Source: Sphaerolaimus hirsutus (taxonomy: Eukaryota; Nematoda; Chromadorea; Monhysterida; Sphaerolaimidae). Taken from it: a stretch of 64,000 nt of DNA. Position numbers and translations under genes: made by a program. The notes under the pieces are model-generated. The model saw only the letters and a list, made by a program, of their open reading frames with translations, did not search any database and was not told the DNA's origin. The stretch covers positions 1 to 64,000 of the forward strand of contig CAXIWS010000787.1 in assembly GCA_964036195.1 (NCBI GenBank), given 5' to 3'. This document shows positions 1-11,048 of the stretch, in pieces. Every line of letters starts with the position of its first letter. Position 1 is the stretch's first letter.

Positions 1-585
1 ACTGAGGAAAAAATAACTCCCCCCTCGAATAACTCCCCCCTCTTAAATGGGTGGGAACAAAGTCACGTATAAAAAACGTATGTATGTATATGATCATTTA
101 AAGCATTCATTATTGCAGTTTATGCACACTAGCATTGATTTTATTGCATGAATACGGGATTTCTATTCTGGCTCACACGTTTCCTCCGTTTATGCAGCCT
201 ACTTAACCCATTCAGTTGATATACTGATCAAGTATTTTTACGCAATATCCGACGAAGAAATAACTCCCCCCCTCGAATAACTCCCCCCCTCGAATAAGTC
301 CCCCTCAAAAAATTCTGAGGAAAAAATAACTCCCCGGGGACTTATTCGAGGATTTACGGTACGTATTTTATATTTAAATATATGTATTATCTTGCAGCTA
401 GAGTTCACTAACATTGATTTCACTGCTTGAATTGTGAATTTTGCATTCTTACAAATGATTTATGTAACCAAATTTACCCCATTTGTGCAGTAACTTTATC
501 ATACATTTGAAGGAAAATTCTGGTGAAAAAATCACTACCCCTCGAATAACTTTTTCTATGGAGACTTATTCGAGGATATATGGTA
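1..585. repeat. fragments of CCTCGAATAA-type elements (family R)
   Basis: Several blocks of CTCGAATAACTCCCCCC-type sequence end in CGAGGATTTACGGTA near 359 and CGAGGATATATGGTA near 583. They match the ends and interior of the fuller family R copy at 32727-32979, which shares the block with TTTACCCCATTTGT. The left end lies outside the window. No gene is visible here. Confidence 0.6.
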
Positions 586-833
586 ATCTATATGAACTCC
601 CGCGGGAGTCCAAATCTACAAAACCCCTGTACTCGAGTATACGTATTTTTGGAGTAAATGTAAACACGTTTTAACAACTACCGTATTACCTCGAATTGAC
701 CCCCTTGAATTACCCCCCCTAAAATTTTGCTGGGGGAAAATACCCCCCCCCCCTTGAAATACCCCACCCAGAGAAAAAGTTAAAAGAGATTGTACACGAC
801 AAATACTGCGATTTGTGATCTCTATGATGCAGA

Positions 834-1325
834 AGGGTGTCAACTTTACATTTTCCGTTTTCCATTTCCGCTTTCCGCAGGCAAATTTTTTTCCGTTTCC
901 GTTTTCCGGCTGCCAAATTTTTTTTGCCGTTTCCGTTTCCGTTTTCCAGCTAAATTTTCAGTTTTTCTGGCTTTTTTCAATTTTCCGGTTCAATTGTCTG
1001 TTTTTCCAACTTTTTCCACTTTCTAGCTCAATTTATTGTTTTCTGTTGTACCCAAACTGGTAAACATGCATGCAGGTTCTCAATTATGTGATTTTTTTTC
1101 TATTCTAGTGAGATTTCTGCACATTTTTTATTTCGGATGAATTTTAGCAAATATTTTTCCATTTCCAGCAAAATTTCAGCAAATTTTTTCTGTTCCGCAT
1201 AATTTCAGCAAATTTTTTCCGTTTCCGTTTCCGTTTTCCGGCTTTTATTTTCCGTTTTCCGGCAAGTGTCAAAAATTTTCCATTTTCATTTCCGTTTTCC
1301 GCCAAAAAGTTTTTGTGACACCTAT
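834..1325. mobile_element. hAT-like fold-back, GGGTGTCA ends, TTTCCGTTTTCC motif
   Basis: The ends read AGGGTGTCAAC and GTGACACCT, like the element at 8714-10599. The interior is iterated TTTCCGTTTTCC on both sides. It interrupts the P sequence between the ATGCAGA and GCAGAACACATG parts. The exact duplication is ambiguous, so the edges are good to a few bases. Confidence 0.6.
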
Positions 1326-1373
1326 GGCAGAACACATGTTGACACCAATGACTGAGTGACGTTAGGACAGGGC

Positions 1374-2159
1374 AGGAGTTGTTAAAATACCGGTATTTTT
1401 GGAAAGTGTAAGTGTAAGTGTAACTTTCCAAATTTTGAGTATGGATACCAAAAGTGTAAGGTATTATAAAAATACCTAGGAAAGTGTAAAAAAAGTGTAA
1501 GTGTAACTAAATTTTTTAGAAAGAGCTCTCACTGTAGAGCATTAGAATACACCACTGTTTTCATCTTTAGATCAATATATTTGTTATTTTTATGCATCAT
1601 TTCACATTTTACTCCCTTTTATGAAACATTTCAGACTGTAGCAAATACTGTAGTGGTATGAAGTTCACTAATAATGGCACTTTTTCAGTGTCGATATTTA
1701 CTGCTTAAGAAATGCGATACACACTGCTTAAATGCAAGATTGGACATGCAGCAAATGTCAATGCAAAAGCCAGTTGACTTTGTGTCCAGCTGGTGAATTT
1801 CCATTGATCTTGTCATTTTACAAAAGTATGATGAAACTGTAGAATACCATGAGTACTGATCAAAGTTGGAGATCAAAGGCCAGTTTGTACATTGCCATAT
1901 TTTCTACATTCAATGCATAACTGCAAGTGTGCACTGTGCAGTTATTTTTTTTGTACATGACCCTATTTTATGCTTTCTCAAAAGCATAAAACAGGGCCAT
2001 CTGAAAGAAAAAAATACACTTTCTGTACCCGGGTATTTTGCTTAGGAAAGTGTAAAAAAAGTGTATGGGTATTTTATGAAAGTGTAAGTGTAAGTGTAAG
2101 TATAAATACCCATTTACCCGGGTATTTCAGGTAAGTGTAAATACACTTTCGCAACTCTG
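1374..2159. mobile_element. AGAGTTGT-ended fold-back with 9-bp target duplication
   Basis: GGACAGGGC occurs at 1365-1373 and again at 2160-2168, an exact 9-bp duplication around a 786-bp element. The ends are AGGAGTTGTTAAAATACC and GCAACTCTG. The interior iterates AAGTGTAAGTGTAA near the left end and AAGTGTAA / ACACTTTC near the right. Nine-base duplications are typical of Mutator-like and FB-type fold-back elements. No coding sequence. Confidence 0.8.
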
Positions 2160-2170
2160 GGACAGGGCTT

Positions 2171-2631
2171 ATACGTAAACACCTTCCCGGTCACGTCCGG
2201 CAGCCATTTTTGGATGTTACTTCTTATATCCTATCCCCAGTTCTAGAGTGCCCCAGAGGCTGAAACTTGGGGGAGATATTGGCACAACCCCTTCTACTTC
2301 GCATGAATTGGGGGGGTCGCGGCGACCCCTCTCAAGGTGGGTCGCGCTAAGTGCAAAAATTTTTGTGGCTTTTTTGGTGTCCCACAGCTCAGAAATCAGC
2401 GGGTGCCGGACCTGCTGTGGGACACCAAAAAAGCAACAAAAAATTTTGCACTTAGGGCGACGCACCCTGAGAGGGGTCGCCGCGACCCCCCCAATTCATG
2501 CGAAGTAGAGGGTGGTTGCGCCAATATCTCCCCCAAGTTTCAGCCTCTGGGGCGCTCTAGAACTGGGTATAGGATATAAGAAGTAACATCAAAAAATGGC
2601 TGCCGGACGTGACCGGGAAGGTGTTTATATA
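2171..2631. mobile_element. near-perfect palindrome, arms about 220 bp
   Basis: TACGTAAACACCTTCCCGG at the left is the reverse complement of the right end, and the arms pair up to a centre near 2400 (GTCCCACAGCTC / GTGGGACACC). The right arm repeats the left almost base for base, including the ACTTCTTATATCCTAT block. The apparent ORFs on both strands are mirror images of the palindrome and are not genes. Confidence 0.75.
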
Positions 2632-2819
2632 CAGTTTTTACATTTAAAAACACATAAATTTATACATTTATGTAATCGTTTGATTTTTCTATGTCTGAGC
2701 ATGTGGAATTTCATGAAATTTCTGGCGAAATAATAGACCCCCCTTGAATAACCCTTCCCCCTGAAAATTTGCTGGTGAAAGAATCAACCCCCTGGTGGTA
2801 TTTCTAGGTAATACGGTAT

Positions 2820-3960
2820 GTTTGGAAAGCTAACCACAGTTTTTTGAAATCATGATTCATAAGATCCTAATAATAGAACATCCTAATTTACAAGCTATAA
2901 TAAAAATGATAACTCTGTATACTCCAGTTACTTTGCACCCTGCATGCGTGGTTCCTGCTGGAAGCATGCCAACTATTTTTTACGCATGCGATTTTCATAC
3001 AAAGTTGAAAAAAATCATCTCCGTTGACGCTTTACGTTGACTTATTGACAAGAATCATTTTTTGAACTTTTTATACAAAAATTGCATGCTTTATCGTCAT
3101 TGGCACGCTTCCAACGTGAAACATAAATGAGTGCGAGGGCAGAGTATCATGTACGCCGAGTACAACTGTATAAAACCCATCATCAAAACAGCCAGGTGAA
3201 AGCAGATAGGTATTTAGTGTATTACTTATTTACCTTCAAATTACGCATTACTTTGCTGTGAGTATCAAGATATGATTACATAGGCGGAAATAAAGGTTGC
3301 TTATTTTTATAAATTTTCTGTTGACAATTGATTAAAGGTAGTTCCCAACGCAAACCGATAAAATACCTTTCGCTATTTTACAATGTCGTTCAATAGTTAA
3401 ATAAACATACTCAATAAGTAAATTTTGACATCCCCAGACATTCCCCATTTGTTAGCGACAATTTCCAGTCGCTTAATTACATTGCACTTTTGTTCATACA
3501 ATGCACAACCAAATTCTTGGCCATTGGCCAAGTTTATTCAAGTCCTTAATTCCGCCCGTGTAACTTTCGAAGCTGTTACGAAACTACCTTTATTCACAGG
3601 ACACTGCAAGTGCAAATTAAAAGTGTCCGCATTCTGTGTGAATTCATTCACCAATCGGGTACAATGACCCTATGAACTTCGCGCCTCCTATCTTTTGCAT
3701 TGGGCATACTTTGCACGCGGCATACTTTGTACGCAGTTCACTCAAAAATATTATATGTTCTGATACATTCGTTTGCATAAAATATGATCCCTGGTTAGCA
3801 TTCGAAAAATCACCCGCAATTTAGATTTTCGAAAATCACAATAAATGTAAATATATCAGTGATTTATATATATTTATATTGTTTGCAAATTCTGAGTGAT
3901 ATATTTATATATATTTTCCAATTTCAAGAAAAAAAATCACAGAGAAAATCACTAATACTA
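2820..3960. other. no gene seen; contains a small fold-back copy
   Basis: AT-rich DNA without a convincing exon. From about 2925 to 3130 lies a short element (CACCCTGCATGCGTGGTTCCTGC to the TTGGCACGCTTCCAACGTG block). It reappears in reverse orientation at about 11690-11880, with partial copies near 49085 and 50351. Confidence 0.5.
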
Positions 3961-3964
3961 GATA

Positions 3965-4395
3965 CCGTATTACCTCGAATTATTCCCCCCCCCTTGAATT
4001 AACCCCCCCCCCTCGAAATACCCCCCCCCTAAATTTCGGCTGAGGAAATAATAAACCCCCCCTCGAAATACCCACCCTAAAATTGAGTGTAACGTGAACA
4101 TACATGACAAATACCGCAGTTTGTGATCTGTACTATGCAGAACACATGTTAAAACTGATGATTAAGTGACGTTAGGGAAGGGTTTTTGTGTATATACAGT
4201 AATATATGCCTATAAACACATATAAATGTAGGTATGTGATTGTTCGATTTTTCTACGTCTGTGTATGGGAAATTTCCGAAAATTTCTGGCGAAATAATAG
4301 ACCCACCCTCGAATAAACCACCCCTCGAATTATCCCCCCCTCAAATTTTGCTGGCAAAATAATAAACCCCCTGGGGGTATTTCGAGGAAATACGG
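3965..4395 (+). mobile_element. complete uninterrupted family P element (431 bp)
   Basis: CCGTATTACCTCGAATTATT at the left and GAGGAAATACGG at the right are flanked by TA (3963-3964, 4396-4397). This is the cleanest reference copy in the window: C-rich CTCGAAATACCCCCC blocks at both ends around a core with GTACATGACAAATACCGCAG and GTATGTGATTGTTCG. Confidence 0.8.
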
Positions 4396-4397
4396 TA

Positions 4398-6180
4398 CAT
4401 TGCATGTCCTAATTCTAACTACATGTGTAATACGCGCAAGAGATTTTCTCCAGAAAATCTCTTTGCTCATTATTAATTGAAAATCACTTTTCTGAGCGCA
4501 TAAATGAGCTTATGTCATGAATTTTCACTCAACTACTTTTTACGCAACCAATTTCAATCTGGCACTATGCCAAGTTTTACCGATCTCCTACTTTTTACGT
4601 TCTGACTGCGCTTTTGATTGAGTTTCAAAGTAAGGCAACGGAAGATTGACTACTGATTGAATCGCAACCGCACAATGGTGACCCACTGAAATGAGTTCAC
4701 AGGTGTATGTTATGTCAAATTAGTTAGCTCGTTAGCGAATGGCGTTTTTATCAACGTGATAGGTTAGTTGAATGTCTAATTTACACCAAGGGGTCTGAAG
4801 TTTTTTTTGAAGAGATTTTATTTAGGCGATTTTTAGACTCAGAATCACACTTCAGGAAGGTACAGCATAGGAAACAACTTCAAGAGCGAGTTAAAACCCT
4901 TGGAACAGACTTTGAAAAAATAAAACTTCCAAAAACTGAATTCCGTTACTCTAAATAACAGTAAGCTTTTATACGCATCAACATAATACAAGTCCAGACT
5001 CCGCTTGCACATACCACAAGCCAATGACCCACAAACGACTTAGTAGCCAAGCGAAATTTCAATTCAGGCATACCGAAAATTACTCACGGCGTCATGGATA
5101 TGTCGATCAAACACACAATAGATTCACACGAAAATGAGCGCGAGAAAATACAGGGAATCGGAAAAACTATAGAAACTGACTTTTGCGCAAAAAACACACC
5201 GAAAAACAGGCGCGTAATTCAAAAATTATTTAGTATTTTGAAAAATTTCAAAAGATAAAAAAATTCATAAAAAAACTATATTTCAGTGTACTCTGTAAAA
5301 TCGCATTGGAATCAACTCGCTCAATCTCGGCAATGTACAATTCACACTAGATTCACAATCATGGTGCCATCAAACTTTTTCATTTACTTTTCACAGCAAA
5401 TAATGTGTCCTCAACTGCCACTGACCATTTACACACTATTCACGTGACAACAATGACATTCTTCTTATAGCTAATCAAAATACTTTTATGCAATCTGGAC
5501 TGCACTCAATCCCTATCTTTCTAGCCAACTAAATTAAATATTGCCGCATCATTTTTGCAAAATATACCACCATATCTCTAGACAAATAGATCTCAACTTG
5601 ATAAATAAATGTCAAAAACTTCAAAATTAAAAAATACTAAAATACCTATTTATACTACATCACAGTTAACTTTGACAGATCCTCAATACCTTCATTTTAT
5701 CCCGCCTTGGTCAACTTGATACACACACAAATGTAGGGCATTGGAAAAACTCTGCCAAATGTAACACCACCGTGTAGACGTTGACGCCACTCGTACGCAC
5801 ATACACACCAACGCCACGTTTGCCACCGAATCGCCCAAAACCAACGTCAAAGTAGTGCTGAATTGTTTAAGGAATTATAAGCTCGGAAGTGTACACCAAT
5901 AATTGTTTTATGTTACATGAATTCACTAACAAGTCATATATAAACATTTTTAACCAAATTTACAATTTTTCAAAATTTTTGGGACACCCAATTTTGCTCA
6001 CACTTATTAAAAAAAATTCATTTGCTCAAGTTTACCTTGTTGTAAAAAATGGCCGAGGAGTCAGATCAGCAGAAAAAATGTTATCACCAGGAGAGATCAT
6101 TATCATGGAAGACTGGCTGAATGAGCCAAATAGAATGGTAGCTAATTCAAACTGGTTCTGATGACTAATATACCAATCTG
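4398..6180. other. AT-rich region, no supported gene
   Basis: Mostly A/T-rich sequence with many stops. A short open stretch at 5889-6161 has no recognisable motif and ends just before an introner-like element. No RNA gene or clear repeat ends were found between 4430 and 5880. Confidence 0.4.
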
Positions 6181-6349
6181 GTGCCAGTTCTGCAATATGA
6201 GAAGTGAGAAGTGAAATGGCAAAGTGAAGTAAAAGAGAAAAGGCAAAGTGAAATGGCAAGTGAAATGGCAAAAGCGAAGAGAAATAACTTTTTATTTTAA
6301 TTTTATTTTTTTTGCCATTTCATTTCTCATTTTGCGGAACTGGCCCCAG
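6181..6349 (+). mobile_element. introner-like fold-back (GTGCCAGTTC ... CTGGCCCCAG)
   Basis: The 169-bp segment starts GTGCCAGTTCTGC and ends GCGGAACTGGCCCCAG. Its interior iterates GAAATGGCAAAGTGA and the reverse complement. The left end has GT and the right end AG, as expected of an intron read on the plus strand. No coding exon is evident on either side, so splicing here is unproven. Confidence 0.55.
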
Positions 6350-6908
6350 AACAATATGGGATAATGCAGTACAGCTTTCAGATACAATGGATTGGACTGC
6401 CAAACCAAAATTTGTTGGGCCAATCAACTTTTTTGCCAGGATATTGCCCAGTCAAATGACATCGATCGCATATGCAAGCATTGTTGTTGAAAGCAGACAT
6501 CAATGCCTTCATGTCACAAACTCAAAATCTGTATGCTGACACAATCAAACTCTTGTCAATGACAAGAATTATCCAAATTATGTTTCCAAAACTAAGCTAA
6601 TTCAGCTTCAACTTGATCACTGTACCTGGCACTGCTGCAAGTGCAGAGCACCTATTTACATAGTTAAACATCCATTGCAGCAAATAGGAACTATCGGTTG
6701 GGTGGAAATTGTCAGCAATGTGAGATATGTACAAGTGGTAAATAAAGCCCACAATATTGCTTAAAAACCAAACAAAGCATAAGTGATTTTTTGTAATTTT
6801 TTTTAGCTTTGAGTGATTTTTTCAGTGATTTATATATATTTTCTGAAAAGCTAGAGAGATTTATATATTTTTATATTTTCTCAAAATTCAGAGTGATATA
6901 TTTATATA
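6350..6908. other. no supported gene
   Basis: A/T-rich sequence following the introner-like copy. From about 6780 it becomes short-period ATATATTT-rich sequence like that at 3840-3960, which also precedes a P element. Confidence 0.35.
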
Positions 6909-6910
6909 TA

Positions 6911-7788
6911 CCGTATTACCTCGAATTATCCCCCCTTGAATTAACCCCTCCTCGAAATACCCCCATAAAATTCGGCTGAGGAAAAAATACCCCCCCCCCC
7001 CTCGAAATACCCCCTCAATTGAGTGTAAAGAGAACGTACATGACAAATACCGCAGTTTGTGATCTGTACAATGCAGAACACACGTTATACTCGGGTTACT
7101 TTATGCCGTACATTTTTCCCATGGAAACACTCGTACGTCATAAATTTTCGCCACCAACTCGTTCCGGTGTGGAATACAGAAAAGATATTCAATCGATCAC
7201 ATGGAATATTCGATCGATCACATCGATATTGTGTGATGCGCGGGTTCGATACGTAGTCGGACCGGAATATTTCCTGATTCTAAAGGTCACTTTCTAAACG
7301 TTTCGCCATAAACGGTAAAAAAGCCTGCGATAAGTTCCGTTGAAGATAAATAGGAATATTTCTGGCTCCGGAAACGCAACATATTTACTTGAAAATAGCA
7401 GGATCGGCCGGCATACAAGAAATCTATGCTTTTCTTACTCTTTTATGAAAGGTCGGTCCTTAAAGTTTTCAATTTGACTTAGATATTTGATTTTGATTAA
7501 AAAGTTACATAAATATTTGCGGTGGTAGAGTATCATGTTCGCCGAGTATAAGAGTGATGATCAAGTGACGTGAGGGAAGGGCTTGTGTGTATATACAGTT
7601 ATATATCCCTATAAACACATATACATCGACGTAATTGTTCGATTTTTCGACGTCTGCGTATGGGGAATTTCCGAAAATTTCTGGCGAAATAATAGACCCC
7701 CCCTCGAATAAACCCCCCTCGAATTATCCCCCCTCAAATTTTGCTGACGAAATAATAAACCCCCTGGGGGTATTTCGAGGTAATACGG
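6911..7788 (+). mobile_element. family P element with a nested mariner-like element
   Basis: CCGTATTACCTCGAATTATCC and GGTAATACGG ends are flanked by TA (6909-6910, 7789-7790). The P core is split after GCAGAACACACGT at 7085 and resumes with GATGATCAAGTGACG near 7556. Confidence 0.8.
7088..7548. mobile_element. TACTCGG-ended mariner-like element
   Basis: It starts TACTCGGG and ends GCCGAGTA between TA dinucleotides at 7086-7087 and 7549-7550, inside a P element. Related ends (TACTCGGCGGAC) occur at 13621, 49057 and 50049. It has no transposase. Confidence 0.65.
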
Positions 7789-8985
7789 TATTTTCCAAAA
7801 AATTGATCATTTTTTCGAACGCTATCCCTGGTTCCCGACTATCTGGCGCCACACTTGACATTTGGTCAATTCATTCACATTTCATCCGTGTTTAATTTTT
7901 GCCGGTATTTTTTACCATCGTTTTTGTTTTCGATTTGGTTTCTGTTCCGGTCAAATGAATAAATAGCGATATGTTCAATTAATCGTTTATTTTTATTGAT
8001 GGAAATTAAATGGGCGAGTGAATTTACTCCCTTTAATCAACCCCTACCCCTTCGATAGACACCCTGGTTTCAGTGAGATAGGGGCAAAATACCCCCTCGA
8101 AATACCCCAAGTTCAAATTATACACAACCTATTTGTCATACCTGTTACTTGTCATACTTGTTAAAATGTATTTACATATACTCAAAAAGTACGTGAATTC
8201 GAGTACTGAGTAAATACATATACATTACGTATACTTTGAAAAAAGTACCTGTACTCGCTTTTACGTATACTTTTTGAAAGTACTCGAGTGCAGAAAACGT
8301 ATTTCAGATACTGTATTTCCTCGACATACCTGCAGGGGGTTTATTTTTTCAGAGTGAGAATTTTGAGGGGGGTATTTCACCAAGTACGCCAGGGGGTTAT
8401 TTATTTCGCCAGAAATTTTTTGAACTCCCGGTACTAGTAATGTACGCAGACGTAGAAAAATGCGACAAAAACCACCATATATAAGAAAGAGTCTACAGCC
8501 TTATACATATAAGTATGTAGATGGTATCAATCATGCTCTAACATAACACAACCATTGTTTTTAACGTGTGTTACCGTATTTCTTCTAATAGAACGGCACC
8601 TCCAATAGAACGGCAGCTTTCGGCACTTTTTTACACCCACAAAAAGAATAGAACGGCAGCCTCCGATAGAACAGCGACTCCAATAGAATGGCTGGTAGAA
8701 ATGACATTGTAAGTAGGGTGTCAAAAAATTTTTTTTACGGAAAACGGAAAACGGAAAGGTAAAATTTTTTCACTTTACGGAAAACGGAAAACGGAAAGGT
8801 AAAAAAAAAATTTCTGCCGGAAAACGGAAAACGGAAAGGTAAAAAAATTTCACTCTGCGGAAAACGGAAAACGGAAAGGTAAAACAAAATTGTCAGCCGG
8901 AAAACGGAAAACGGAAAAATGAAATGCCGGAAAACGGAAAACGGAAAGCAAAATTTTCACGGAAACGGCATGCAGGTTTGCCTGT

Positions 8986-9240
8986 TTGGCTTTGATTGTG
9001 GTAGCTGTACATTCTGCAACTATGGATCATGCCTGTAACTTCACTTGTAGTTCAAGCTTAACTGAACCAACAAAAAATCATCAAAAAGTAGCCATAGTGG
9101 CCATAGGAAAGGAAACACTACGACAATTTCACAGTCTAGAAGCAGTGGGAATCACTGATGACCCCTATGCAATTGATGACAACATTGCAGAGGAGATGAT
9201 AATAAATAGCATAAAATTCAACAACAACAACAAACAATAC
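8986..9240 (+). pseudogene. BEL/Pao pol fragment, first part
   Basis: Open reading on the plus strand up to a P insertion at 9241. It contains a FHSLEAVGI-type block followed by an acidic stretch, the pattern that precedes the reverse transcriptase in BEL/Pao polyproteins. The fragment starts inside the hAT-like element and has no protease, integrase or LTR around it. It is a captured, dead piece of a retroelement polyprotein. A chance ORF is unlikely because the reading continues in frame beyond the insertion. Confidence 0.6.
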
Positions 9241-9242
9241 TA

Positions 9243-9681
9243 CCGTATTACCTCGAATTATCCCCCCCTTGAATTAACCCCCCCCCTCGAATTAACCCCC
9301 CCTCAAAATGGGCTGGGGAAATAATAACCCCCCCCCTCGAAATACCCCCCCCCCCTTCGGAATGATGTACGTCATGTACATAATAAATACGTCATGTACG
9401 CAATGTACATGATGTATATTACTGTGAATTTGCATTGCAGCTACACATAGAGTAGTTTGTGTATAGCTATCTACGTTTTTATGTCCAAATATATCCTGTT
9501 TGGACACATTTATTACCTATTTTGGGTACGCAAATGCCTACTATTTACTACGATCCTTACGAAAATTTCTGACGAAATAATAAAACCCCCCCTCGAATAA
9601 ATCCCCCCCTCGAATTAACCCCCCCTCAAATTTTGCTGGCAAAATAATAAACCCCCATGGGGGTATTTCGAGGTAATACGG
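9243..9681 (+). mobile_element. family P element inside the BEL/Pao fragment
   Basis: The 439-bp element runs from CCGTATTACC to GGTAATACGG, with the duplicated TA at 9241-9242 and 9682-9683. Removing the element and one TA would bring the two halves of the interrupted coding sequence back into one frame. This independently fixes the element boundaries and the 2-bp target. Confidence 0.85.
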
Positions 9682-9683
9682 TA

Positions 9684-10164
9684 TATTGACTGGCTGTATA
9701 AAGAGAGTATCAGTGACCTGCCCACGGGAAAAGCAGAAGCCATGGTGCAGTTCAAATCACTGATAAGAAGATTCAACAAAGATCCAAACTTATTCGAACA
9801 ATACCGGAAAGTTTTGGATGACCAACTAGAAAAGGGAATAATTGAGATCTGTGATGACAAAACAGACAACAAGGGGATTCATTACCTGCCACACCAGCCA
9901 GTAATCACGCCGGGCAAATTGACATCATGCAGAATCGTGTACGATGGGTCGGCATGTAAGCCCAGTTTCAACGAGTGCCTTTTTAGAGGACCAATTACAA
10001 CACCATTAGCACTGGGCCTATTCCTGAGGTTCAGGGCAGGCAATCTAGCATTAATTGCTGATATTGAAAAGGCATTTTTGCAAATAGGATTGAATGACCA
10101 AGCTAGAGACTACACGCTAGAGACAATTTTTCTGGCTGAAAGATGCCTCAAAACTGCTAACTGA
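9684..10164 (+). pseudogene. BEL/Pao reverse transcriptase fragment, second part
   Basis: Strong similarity by eye to the start of BEL/Pao reverse transcriptases: a YRKVLDDQLEKGIIE block, a HPV-like HQPVI segment, a YDGSA motif, and RFRAGNLALIADIEKAFLQI, the region holding the first catalytic Asp. The reading stops at 10164, before the YVDD-type motif, so the catalytic domain is incomplete. It belongs with 8986-9240 and was probably captured by the surrounding hAT-like element. The family assignment is good; function is excluded by truncation. Confidence 0.8.
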
Positions 10165-11048
10165 AAATAACTTAATAGTACTCACCTGTTTCACTGACCC
10201 TGAAATCCCAGTTGTCAATGCTGCTCCAAGAGACAAAAACAACACAATTGGATGAGCCAATTGAAGATAAATACAGATTGGAAAAACAATGGAAAAATGC
10301 CAGAAAACTGAAAATCGAGCCAGAAAATGGAAAAATGGCCTGGTAAAACGGAAACGGAAAGGTAAAAATTTTTCAGCCGGAAAACGGAAAAATGGGCCGG
10401 AAAAACGGAAACGGAAAGGTAAAAAAATTTCAGCTGCCGGAAAACGGAAAACGGAAAGGTAAAATTTTTTGGGCTGCCGGAAAACGGAAAACAGAAAGGT
10501 AAAAATTTTTCGGCTGCCGGAAAACGGAAAACGGAAAGGTAAAAAATTTTCCTGCGGAAAGGCGGAAACGGAAAACGGAAACGGAAATTTGACACCCTAA
10601 TTGTAAGAGTGCCAAAACACAAAAAGCATATCAGAAATTAGTGGTTAGATCATCCAGGCTGTTCAGAACTATGATTTAGGGGTTATTTTCACATTTGGTC
10701 TTTTTTGAATTGATGATCTGATACTAAAATATCGCTCATGTCTCACTAAAAATACTATGTTCAACTGAAAATTGTGTGAAAAAGTTTGATGCAATAAATA
10801 GAACAGCAGCCTCCAATAGAACGCCACCTCCAATAGAAGTTAGGTAAAATAGTTGACAAAAAAAACAGAACGGCGCCGTTCTATTAGTAGAAATACGGTA
10901 AGCATTGCCCGGATCATAAACCGCAGCTTTTATCATAGACGTTCTCTTTACACTCAATTGGGGGGTATTTCGAGGGGGTTTATTCACTCATAGTGCCATT
11001 TTGAGGGGGGTATTTCGAAGGGGGGGGGGATAATTCAAGGAAACTCGG

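Larger units (their letters stand above)
681..2816 (+). mobile_element. family P element (CCGTATTACC ends) carrying three insertions
   Basis: The element begins CCGTATTACCTCGAATT, ends GGTAATACGG and is flanked by TA at 679-680 and 2817-2818. Its interior follows the other P copies (GACAAATACTGCGATTTGTGATC, TTCTGGCGAAATAATAGACCC) but is interrupted at about 834-1325, 1374-2159 and 2171-2631. TA duplications and short inverted ends suit the Tc1/mariner-pogo group. No transposase is present, so it is non-autonomous. Confidence 0.75.
8714..10599. mobile_element. hAT-like element carrying a captured retroelement fragment
   Basis: TAGGGTGTCAAAAAATTT and TTTGACACCCTA form the ends. ATTGTAAG is duplicated exactly at 8706-8713 and 10600-10607, the 8-bp duplication of the hAT superfamily. 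The outer parts iterate GGAAAACGGAAAGGTAAAA on the left and its look-alike on the right. The centre (about 8970-10250) holds a BEL/Pao pol fragment that is itself interrupted by a P element. Confidence 0.85.
8574..10900. mobile_element. family Q element (AATAGAACGGC motif) interrupted by a hAT-like element
   Basis: CCGTATTTCTTCTAATAGAACGG at the left and CCGTTCTATTAGTAGAAATACGG at the right are inverted, with TA flanks at 8572-8573 and 10901-10902. The interior shares the GTGCCAAAACA and CTGAAAATTGTGTGAAAAA blocks with the copy at 22651-23087. Confidence 0.75.
8311..11048 (-). mobile_element. family P2 element, outermost shell of a nested stack
   Basis: The left end is CTGTATTTCCTCGACATACC and the right end AAACTCGG, with TA at 8309-8310 and 11049-11050. 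The P2 core (TAACGTGTGTT / GCATTGCCCGGATCATAAACC) is split at TA by the Q element 8574-10900. Compare the unsplit P2 core at 12615-12660. Confidence 0.7.

Noticed and set aside
2217-2579. Overlapping ORFs of about 80 aa on both strands
   Set aside because: They are mirror images produced by the palindrome 2171-2631.
10215-10622. Phe-rich 135-aa ORF on the minus strand
   Set aside because: A translation of iterated GGAAAACGGAAAGG arm sequence, not a protein gene.
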